From a virus, in the IMG/VR virus record IMGVR_UViG_3300030085_001083, positions 8,282-35,473 of that record: a stretch of 27,192 nt of DNA; one strand, written 5' to 3'. Every line of letters starts with the position of its first letter. Positions within the stretch are counted from its first letter, which is position 1. Both the position numbers and the translations under genes were made by a program. The notes beneath the pieces are model-generated. The model was not told the origin of the DNA and did no database searches. It was given only the letters and a program-made list of their open reading frames with translations. Shown here in pieces: positions 8,801 to 20,800 of the stretch.

Positions 8801-11800
8801 GAGCACCTTTCATCCAAAGGTAGAGTATTATCATTTGGAGACGACTCTGAAGGTAATACTGTACTCAGAGCGCATGGTTTACTTAGCGACATAGCATCCT
8901 CTACTGTTAGTGTCAAAGGTTCAGCCAGTCCAGATTCTCACATTGTCAAAGAAATCATGCCGGGTGCCCCGGTAGTGACAATGACTCTTGGTGGCGGAGG
9001 TCAGGGAGCAGTCAACACAAAGGAGACTTGGGACCCGGCCCCACTCAGCAGATTGGCTTGGAACACTCGTAGAGACTGTCAAACCAAAGTAGTCGCTGTT
9101 TCGAGCGTTGGTCCAAGGAGGCGTATAATGGTATTACCTTTGAACAACAATGCCGGTGCTTTACAATCGTGGGGAACTTATTGTTTCCCCGCCACAGGAA
9201 AAATTTATCTTGAACTGTCAGGTAATCAAGGTGAACAAAAACAATTTGCTAGTGCTGAATATACCAGTAAAACAGGTAATTCATTTGTATTTACTAACAG
9301 CACTGGACTTGTTGGTTCGGGCACATTTGTATTAGCAGACGGCTCAGAAGCGGATTCATTCAACGCTTGGGTTACTGCTACTGGAATAGATGAGACTAGT
9401 GTGTTGCATGTCGATGATAAGTTTAGTGAAGAGTCAATGTGTAATGACGGGACCACAATCAACGACAGATTGTTCCAGAGCCTAGACACGGTTCAGCACG
9501 ATTATCAGTTAGGTAGTCAGTACGCAAGCACTCGTGCGCTTGTCGAAATACCTCTATTCGAGGAGTTCTTCTTTGACAATCCAGACAAAGGTATTTTCCC
9601 CGGCCCTGACAACAGTATGAAGTTGCACATAGACGCTACTCATACAGCGCATTCTTGGAATCCTAATCCAGTCGGTAGAAGAGCAGATGCTATCTCTCCT
9701 CAAGACCCTGAGATTTTTGGTCCGTTTTCTTACACTATCCAAAGAGACAGACATAGTAGTGGTACCAAAGTAACCAGACCTTACGATTCGGCTAACTACC
9801 GAGTATATGTCGAAGATGCTAATATTTTCCCTATACCGACAGCGCCTCCTACAGAAGTTGCCGAGTTAGGAGGTAGTGCTAGGTACAGAAGAGCGTTTTT
9901 GCCTAATGGAGAATGGTTTACTTACAGCGCTAGAAACATCTCTGACCACTATCTTACTATTGCTGATTCGGCAGATGACCATGCTTTCAGTAAGGATTTT
10001 TTCCGTGACCTAAAGGTAGGCGCTCATCTTACACCAGCACCCGGCTATCAAGATATGAATTACAACAGTATTGCTGACAATCCAAGTTTGATTAGTGCTG
10101 GTTACGAAAGAAGAAGGTCATTTTACTATGACCGTTCTAATGTTACAACTCAAGGTGGTAACGCTGACTACGGACTAAAGCAGTATGTTAGTGCTATAGA
10201 ATTAAGGGCCGGTCCTTCGACTAACCCTCACTTGCCGAAGATTATCAACAAGCGACCCAGAGCAAAGGCAATGGTAGTCACCGGAAGCCCTGTTACTTCT
10301 ATTAAAGTAGACGATGCCAGCCTTTTCCCTATCAAGAGTCCTGACAGCGATTACAATTTCAGAGTTGCTTGGATAGACTCTAGTGGAAATGTAAAAAGAG
10401 GATTTTACAACAACAGGGTAGGGAATGTATTAACCATCACTAATCCTGACACTGGCTTTACTCCTTCATCAGGTGATGAAATATATGTTGAGGACTTGTA
10501 CGCCACTTCTGCAAGCACTTGGCCAAAAGTTAAGGAGACATTCCTAAACAGGGCTTGGGCACATCCTTACTGTCCGGGTGGACTTAGACAGGGCGATACA
10601 ATATGGATGAATATGCACTATACTAATCCTTACGCAGTTGAAGGTTTGTTCTGTAAGAGTAGAGGAACACTCAATGAAGCAGAGGTTTGGAAAGGCTTTA
10701 ATGGCGGAGTGGGAGAAGTAAATGCCAATCCGAGAGATAGTATTCCATTAGAAAACTTCCTCATCGGAAATAGTTGTATAGAAACGGCTCAGAATTTAGT
10801 ACAGCATATTAACAAAACTATTGAACTAAACTACGGCGAGGTCGTAGCAGGCTCGATAACTCCACCAGTGGTTGCTTACCTAGACCCTTACCAGTGTACA
10901 GATGATTTTGTTAGAATATTACTTTACGATGTAGGCCATGACCGTGAATTTATTGCATTCCAAGATTTACATATGCAGGTTCAATCAAGTCCTGCTGCTG
11001 CTAGAATTAGCGAAGAAGATACTAACAAGACAGGAGTTGTCAAAAATGATGTTACTAATTCTGGTACACAGTTAGATGTTGCTGCTGGGTTCCCTAGTCA
11101 AAACAAGAGAATGAATACTACTACAAAATCTGATTTCATTGAGTCAAGTTACGCCCACGCATCTGATTGGAACGAAAGTTACTCCGGTGCAATATCAGAG
11201 CATAATGTCGGTGGGTTAGCAGATATAGACAAAGACAGTTACAGCAGTAGAACAAATCCAGCAGTAGCGGCAGCAGATGAAGCATTGATTCAGCACCGAG
11301 TAATCGACGACACAAGTAGAGAATCTTCTACCTTCTTTGATACTCCAGACGGTACTAGAGTCATACCTGCTTTCTTAGCCATGAAAGGTATTAGGAACTC
11401 GGTATTAGACTTAACTTCACACACCGAAGCAAGATTGCAGTATCTTGACCAATGGACTGATATGGATTTCGTTAGAAGACTGACCGTAGACTTAGGAGAG
11501 GTTGCGCTCAAAGATGGTGTGACAAACATAGAATCGGCTGCTAGAGAAGTAGTTAGGCTAATCAACCAAGCGGGCGCAAGAAATGGTAAAACACACGCCC
11601 GTAGACCAAACGACCAGTTTTTAGGTGACAGTTCTAAGTTTGACTTGTCCAGCCCCGGACCTAAATCAAATGCTTACAGCACTAACATTGACCCAGCAGC
11701 CACACATCTTCATGCTGATTTCGCTGCTACTGCTTCAACGCACGACCCTGCGCCTTTCTGGGACCCAAGTAAAGCGTTTTCAAGCCATGACCGTGGTACT

Positions 11801-14800
11801 CACATGGGATATGTTCGTGCCCATCTTGGAAGGGTCGTTCTCGACTCGGAAGATAATCCGGGCTTTTCTATAGTAATACACTCTACTATTCCGGGCGCTG
11901 CTGGTCGTAATTTCTGTACTTGGTTGGACAGCAGTAAAGCACAGAGCCCTTACAGACCACAGTTTTTGATAGGACACGGTGGTCGTTTCAGAAACTATTG
12001 GTGCCAGCCTGATGAAATGACTGGAGAAAATATGCATCCTGCACCTATGCCTATCAACAGGTTTGGTAGACCTTTCGCACCTATCACGACACTGAAAGAG
12101 CATTTACCTCCAGAGAACCCTAGTGACCCATTCTTGAACAACTTGAATTTCGGACCAGATAGGACAGACAGTGGAGGTGCGCTAGCATCCGCAAATGTAG
12201 AGGTTGTCAGCGGAAGGAATAGTAATACGGTGCTCAATGAATCGTTTGAAACCAAGAGCCCTGCTTCTACTTTAGTAGACGGACTCAGGATAGGTACAAG
12301 AGCCAAGGCTAGAATTAACTTTGGTGGCTTAACCCAAGCAGGTATACCCGGCTGGGCACCTGATGTAAGTAGATGGGGCTACGATAATGATGGTAGCCAA
12401 AGTCATTTCCGTTCTAAATATGGCACTTCTTCTGTCGCAGCCAGACCAATGACTGAAACTACGGTTGGTGCGGCTAATGGTTACATACCTCAAGATGATA
12501 TGAAGAAAGAAAATATAGGCAATAACCCACTTTACGGATTTAGGTTTGTCGACCATCGAGGAGATAACCACACAATCAGAATGGTTTACAGGCAGTTTGG
12601 TCAAAGTTTCGCTAACGACAATACATACTTACCTCCTACACTTGATGAAGAAGTTATCATCCATTTTGATGACAGAGATGTAGGTCAAGGAGGTTTTACT
12701 ATCGGTAGACATGTAGTAGGTACTGGTGAAGTTTGTGGAGAAAAGACTGGTGGGACTACTCAGCAATTAAAGGGTAATCTTTGGAACAATTATCCTGCTC
12801 CAATTGTCGGGGTAAAGGTTGCCACGACTTACTCAAGTGGTACAATGACTGTGGTACTGGATGCACCTTACGATACGAGTGCACCAGCAGTAATGCAAAC
12901 TCACCCCGACATACTGGGTTATCTTGGATTCCCAGAAAGCGGTATGTTCCAACTTTCTACACAAAGCGGTATTCAAGGTTTAAATTTTTACTACACTAGT
13001 AGAACACACAATGATTACAGCGGTACTCATAAGTTCTTTGGAGTCTTAGGTGGCTCTAGTAGTCACACTAACGGTGATTGGTTTATCAGCCCCAGACTCA
13101 ACTTTACCTCTTTGTTGACTGATGAAGTGATTGCCGCAGCAGTTGAACATGCCATCAACATGCCTGATTCAGACTTAGAAGGACTTGATGCTACGAGTTT
13201 TGATTGTACTAGTATGTTCGCACCTGATGGAAAAACGCTGGGCGAATGGGGAGTAAGTCCTACTGCTATTAGAATAAATACTAGAGCAGATAGAAAGGTA
13301 GCGTTGAGTAAATTATTCGAGGCCACAAGAAGCAAAGACTGGGGGTTATTAGAAGGTGCTTCGACTGATGCAGTTGTATCCACTAAACACACTGGTGGTC
13401 TGAGTACAGGTGAAACAGACGCAGGTACAAGATTAGATATCGGTTACATTCCTAGCACTGTGCTACATATCACTACTAAATACCGAGGCGCTAATGCCAA
13501 CACTGCTACTCCTATATTAGTTGACAGTCAAAACAATATGGTCGATATTACTAATTGGCAAAGAAATCTCAGAGGGGAAAACTTCACCGATGTAGCGGGA
13601 GACCATATCATACCAAGAGTCGACTCACCTTGTATAGAAGTACATTCTTTTTCAAACCCTGATATAAGTGTAGCAACAAATGAGTCTTGGGCCCTTCTAG
13701 GAAAACCTGCTAGTGACACTGCTAACAGTTGGGGTGAACCATTTACTATCTGGCATAGTAATGACAATTGGGCACTAGTAAGAAGCAAGGCTGGTGTTAG
13801 TGACCCAGAAGAAATTGTAACGATTGGTAGTAAAAGTTCTGATTTCCCCAACCCTGCTGCTGGAGATATATTGTGGAAAAGAACTTCTAGTGCTTATACT
13901 GATATCATTACTGATGGTGTTAGAAGAGCAGGTAGTAAGAAAGCCAGCCCTTTCCTTTATTTCCGTGGCGGTAGAGACAGCCCTGACCACTGGGTGCCGC
14001 TTTACTTCGGCGGCGGATTCAGCGGTGCTGTTGTAGATATTAACGACGGAACTCAAAATGATTACAGTGAGTTCTACACGCATCCGTATTCTTCTGGACC
14101 GACAGGTAGCGCAGGTATGCAGAATATAGGAGAAGTGGCTGGCTCTTACGCATTGTTAGATACCAATGCTATGTTGGCAATGTTCCCCGGTACACCTTAT
14201 CTCGACCAACATCGAGGACAGAACAATCCACCTTTCTTTAACCAAGATGCTCTGTTGACATTTGATATGACAAAGACTGCTAATAACAAAGTCACAGGAA
14301 TAGATTACACTGATGGGACAAATACCGTAAACGCAAACATTCCTAGCCCTATTGTCTTGAGATTTGCTCATCCTCACGCCAGATATAGTCCGTCAGGAGA
14401 TGCCACGGACCACACCACTTACATGGTATTTGGTCCCGGTCAGGCTTTCCCGCACAACACAGCAGCGCATGAACCACAAGGCTCTCGTATAGTTACACTA
14501 GGTAACGGCTACAGCGCAGTACCTATTCACTACAATAACGATGCGACTAAAGATACCTTCTTACCTAATCAGTTGGCTAACGGCGACTCGACTGAGCACA
14601 GTGGTTTCAACAGAGGTAGCGCCGAGGCTCACCTACCTATGACTACCTTTTTCCAGAAAAATAATGAGACTGGGTTCAACTATGTTATGAACTGGCAACC
14701 TACCAAAGGTTTCCCATCAGAAGATGCAAGTGCTACTAAAAGTTACGACCAAACAAATGTAAAGGCTTTCTATTACGAAGGTAGTGCGGTTGCATCTGCT

Positions 14801-17800
14801 AGACCCAAACATTATCATCCGTTTAATCATGTTCCTGTAGCAATCGCAGGTGGTGCTGCTAATACCATAGGCGGCTCTAATTTCTTACAAACCAGAGCAT
14901 CTGCTGCTGTTTGGCACATGGATGGCGGATATCATCCGGGTGGCCATTTCTTAGACAACCATGTAAGTAAAAATCCTAGTCATCCTCTAGGAGTAAGGCT
15001 AGATACTGGTAGCGACGCTGCTCACAATGTGTCTGCATTCAGACCCTGTGGTCTGTTAGCACACGCTTATTTAGCCTTCTATGGCGGAAACCCTACTGAA
15101 CAGGTAGTCAGTGAAAACATAGTGATTGTCGACGCAACTCGTGTCCAGAACGCAGAAGAATTGGCTACAATTATTAGTGCGTCAATCAATACTTTCCCCG
15201 GCAAAGACCCTCTCAAAGCAATGGGTGGCACATTTATGCCATCTATGCAAAACGCTCACAAGCAAGACAGATACGGTTGGGTCAAATCAACTGCTAAGAG
15301 TTATTCACAAGAAGTAGGCGGAACCCCTGCTACTGTAGTCATTGATGGTAGTTTTGACAAATTACCTGAATATGGCTGGGTAAGATTGAGTGACGGAACT
15401 AACGCTTATTACGCACCTTATGTGTCAACATCTTATTCAGCACCTAATTTAACTTTAACATTAGGTAAGAGTCCCGGCGCTTCCGGCGCTACTAACTTTG
15501 TTAACCCTCATGATAACTCAGTTTTGACCAGTCTTGCTGGAGGTACGACTTACGAGGCTTATATTTGGACAAAGGCAGGTACTCATAGGCACAATAACGA
15601 TGCGGCTAATACTTCAAGAGACCACATGTGTCAGGTTCACTTTAGTGGGTTTGTCGACGCTGTAGACCGAACTAGACCAGTAGGTGCAGTAGGATGGCAT
15701 GGTGAGAGATATTCTTACTTTAACTCATTAGACTTGGGTAGTAATACTTACGCTGCTGGATTGGGTGCTTGGCATCCTTTCCTAGGCTTTAACCCATACG
15801 GGGCAGCAGAGACTTGCTTGGCTGGTTCTGCACCTGTAACTATTACTGGAGAAGGAACTGCGAATACATTTACATCTGACTATTGCGTTACTGGTTTAGC
15901 CAGTAGGCACTTGATTGTGATTAGTCACGAAAGTGAATTACCTTTGATTGCTAAGGCTGACCGTAACGGGACAACTTGTACAGGTGATTTACTAATTGCC
16001 AATCAAACAGATAGGAATGACGGCGTTGGGACAATTCCTTGGGATACCGGAAAGGTTCACAACAAAGACCGATATGTCGGACCTGCTACTGCCGGTCCTC
16101 ATGTAGAAGTTCAAATTCACAAAAGTCAATTTAGGCCGACCACTGCTGACGATTACCCTAACGGTAATAGTCTACCAAGCGATGCTCAGTGGCACAGGGC
16201 TTTCCAAAGCGGTGACATGGTAAGAGCCAACGCTTGTAGATATCCTACTGGTGATTTGTTTTGGGATGAAAGTCTGTTACCGAGTAATACATTGTCAGAG
16301 TACGCAGGCACTTATGCTACTGAGTGCGTGGGTATAACTGGACAAGACCACTACTTAGATTCAGCCGCTAACCAAGGTCATACTGGTTTATTCGGTTATT
16401 ACAATAAGAGAAGTGCAGCAAGAAATTTCCTACCTGAACATGTCGTTTGGAAGCGTATGGATGGTGGCAGTCTAACCATGCCTGCTGTTAACGCTAGAGG
16501 TCTCGGTATGATTCCTTGGGTTAAGAGGAAAGATAGCAGTGCTACTGATTACAAACTAGTAGGAGAAAAAATACTTGGTAATGTAAGATTTAGTTTTGAG
16601 ACTACAAATGCCGCTATGTTCCCAATCATCCAAGCACAGGAACTAGGGCACCCTCAGTTAGCAGAGCAACATCCTCTGGAAGTAAGGAATGCCTTACTTA
16701 TACCAAACGAACACCTACAGTTCGACAGTGTACAGGTAGTTGATGACACAGGTCAGGAGCATAGGATAGAAGGAGGTTCTCCTTTCGGTACCGTTATTAT
16801 GGACTTTAGGCACATCAGTGACAGAGAAATAGAAGGCTTAGCGCCTGCTCTAGCCGGTGCCGGTGTAAATCCAAATCTCAAAATCAGATTACCAAACCCA
16901 GACGAAGTACCGGGTAACATCGTAATTAGGTCAGGATTTGACAGAATACAGGCTTATCAAAACGAAACGATTGGCTCTGGCGGTCTACAACATCCTGCTC
17001 AGAACATAACTCAGATAAGACAAATGTTCGACCATGAATATGCTGGACCGAGACTTTGGCCAACATGGGAAAACAATGGCTGGGAACACCTCAGTCAGGA
17101 TAGTGATGATATTTCGTTGGATAAAGCCAATAGCAGACTAAAGTTCCCTGCTTCTAACAAAGAAGGTTGGAACGACCATACTGATAATAATCCTCTCAAG
17201 TCTTCGTTTGAGCCTCACGACAGGTCGTTATATTTCCATGTGACAAGAATGGGAACAACAATGACACATCGTTACGATTTACAAGAATTAACATTTATGG
17301 GTTATTCATTAGATGACGGCATCATAGATACTAATGTTAATGCAGATGCAAGTATTTGGACAGATACCACGCAGTTAAGCGGCGGTAGATATTTCTTAAG
17401 AGTCTACAATCCCGCTACCGATAAAGGTGTGATTGCCTCTTATACTCAATTGGCATCAAAGAAAGGTTTTGGCACTGTGTCTAATAAAGTCGTATTTAGT
17501 CCAGACTTTGAGCAGTTTATCATAGATAACCATGACGACATCACTTTCAATTTGCGAATAGTGCCTTCTTATTATGTCCCTGCTGGAACAACAAGAATGT
17601 TTGCTGCTCGCAGACTCAGAGACCACAGCGAGTACAGCGGTGCAAGTCCAGATATGCAAAAGATAGATTGGCATGGAATGTATAGTGCTTTACCTACCAA
17701 TAACACAGAATTGTCAGGAGGTGCTGGTAAAATTTTACACTCTGTATTCAGTGCGCCAAAAATGACACCTATGCCTATACCAAGAATGGGTCACCACTAT

Positions 17801-20800
17801 GTCACTCCGAGCATGGCATTGATGCCCGGACATTATGCCCATCCCGCCTATCAAAGGATATACGATTTACATACTGCTTGTAAGAGTTCTAGTCATTCTC
17901 CTTTTGACAGTGACTTGATTGGCACAATAGAAGCAAGTAGATTAGGATTGGATTCAGAAGATGTAACTGCTAAAGGCTTTACTAGAGACCCGTTGCTGTG
18001 GTTCTCAGCAGCGAGTGCGGCTTATGGACCAAGTGACATACACGGCGGCGCATTTACGCTACTTACCGAGACCAAACTAAAGTATGAAGGATACGGTATA
18101 GCAGCCAGTGTAGGTACTAATGCAGGTGACATAAACGCAGCGGGAGGGCACACGCTTGTTCTCGAAGCAGCGGCTACATACACTATGAACAATCACTTCC
18201 CTGACCCGCTGGAAGTAGGTTCTTACCAGATTATTATTCAGCCGAATGTGTTTAAGCAACAGTTACAAGGATTCCATCAAAATCATAGTGACCCTATAAA
18301 GGCACCTAGCGAGGCTGGTACAAAAGTAACCGAACTGACAGGTCAGCAGGTTAACACAGTGATTGCTATAGAAAAGAATGTCAACACCAGAGGTGCTTAT
18401 GCGCTTATTTTAGCCGAGGCTATGATGGCCGATGTAAGAGGGTGTGAAGTAATACTCAACGAAGTCATATTGGATATCGACCCTGACCCCGGCAGCCAGT
18501 TTGCTTCTCTTCCACCTCTAGCACTTTACAACCCACTTGGTGTACAAGAATCTACTAGCCCTTCTTTTACTAGAAGAAGTCTACCTTACAGGCCGGGTAT
18601 GTTTGTAAGTTCTACTCCGGGTAGAACCTTGACCATACCATGGTGGAGTATACTGCACAAAGACGGTGCGACTGCTAGTGGTGCGAGCAGATTCAAGCAC
18701 CTTGAGTGGTACAAACCTGATAATTACTACGAGTTGTGTAGAGCAGGTTACGGTGCTGTTGGCGCTCAGATTACTTTGGCTGGATATCCTACATCTTTCC
18801 TTGACATATACGAGCCACACAAGAGAGTCAGAAGTCTAAACCCTCACTGCGTAGTGATATCTGCGACACAAGGCTCCAGTGAAATCGTAGTCGACAACGC
18901 TGACTTGTTCCCGATTTATCCTTATTACGGAGAGGTATTAGAATATACAAAAGACGGGAAAAGATATACTGCTTCTTACACAGATGTTAGAGGTACACTT
19001 GCCACAGGAAGCCTAGGTCAAACAATTGCATTTGATGGTGTTACTCAGATAACTATTGGCTTCTGGACAAACATAGCAGAGGATACTATACTGAAGTTAA
19101 GTAGACCTTATGATAACGGTAGTGCATCAACACTTTACCTTGATTCTGACACTAGTTTACTAACTAGAAACTTACCTCAACTGGCTAACGGTAGTAGGGA
19201 TACGAATTCCTTACATCCTGCTGATGCTTTCCTTTGTATGTGGCACCCTAATCTGGGCAGACCATTTACTTGGTATAGCGATGACTCTTCTAGGACTATC
19301 TATACCAAAGCAGGTACGACTGATACACCTGTAGACCAAAAACCGTACAATCATGTACCAGAGCATTTCGAGACTATACATTACCACGATTTCAATTATG
19401 TTGCTAGCAAGGGTCCATTTGCGCTTGGTATGAAATGGCCAGCCCCGCCACGCGACCATGATAACAACGGTAGTACCGTTCTAAGACACGATGGTACGGC
19501 TTACACTGCTTCCCAAATGGATGCACTGGTCGATGGTTCTGGTACATTGAATAACCAAGGAGGTACAATAGGTGCAAATAAATACAACTTCTTTGGATTT
19601 TGGCCGGGTGGAAGCCACGGTGGAGGTGCTGTTAGTAGACTCGAATCATACGGCCATTCATTGATGGGTTGGGGTAGCGATACCTTCGGCATGGATTGCG
19701 AGACTTACCGAAATAATGACGGTGTTGAGACTCTGAGTTTACCTAACGATAGAAACAGGTGTTTCGGTTACAGGATGGCAGTTAGACAACTGTATAACAG
19801 ACCAAGATGGTCCCCTTACATTCGTGGTTGGTTAGAAGTAGCCGACTCAAACGCTATGCTTGGATACTACAACGGGCCACTAATCCAACAAGATTCTAAG
19901 ACAAATGGCTGGGATTATGTAGGTACTGTCAGTGGTCAATCTGATGAAGATTTCGGTGCACTGTATGTAGGTATACTTGAGAGAATAACGCAAGTTTCCA
20001 GTTTACTCGGACAAGACCAACTGGGTCGTCAGGTCAGGTACAGTGATGGCAGGAGAATGACAGGACCATTCGGTTGCCCGGTTAGAACTGCAAGAAATGC
20101 ATCTACTGTAACCCGCTTCTTCCCTAATGATGAAGAAGGACAAGGCATCGAAGAGTTGTCACAAGCCCACAGACATTACATGGTCGACTGGTGGGGCAAC
20201 ACTCGTGGCGAAGATGTCAGGCGTTTCCCTGTGAGAGGATTCGGGCTACGGCCTTCTTGGGACCCAGAAGATGCTTACAAAGATACTAATGTAAGTCATA
20301 GACCTGCTGCAAACGCTTTGTTTGGTGGAGATGGTAATGACAGACAAAGCGGTAATGCAAATACAGTCAATAACGATGCTACTAACATGGGTGTTGTAGA
20401 TTGGTTCAACCCAGCAAGTATGTTGAGAGTCGGTGACCGAGGAGACGGTAGAGGTTGTAGATGGCCCACAGTTTTCAACGAGAGTCTACTTATGGCTGTC
20501 AGCGAAAACCATGACGCTACTGGACTTGTATTGTCAAGTAACACAGCCGAACCTGTCTACGGACAAGGTTTGGTTAGGCCGAGCAACGAGACATTGCAGG
20601 CTGGTGAAATCGAAAGAGGTATCAGCGATAGAGTAGACTTAGATTCTGATGACGGTCTACTCAAGCCTAGTGCACATGTCGGTGAGGCCATTGAAACTGT
20701 CAACGCAGATACTAGAGGTGCTGAGCCTGTATCAAGAGATGATGTTAGATTAGGGCTAGATGTAGATACTATCGCAGAACTAAACGACGGTGTAAGTAGA

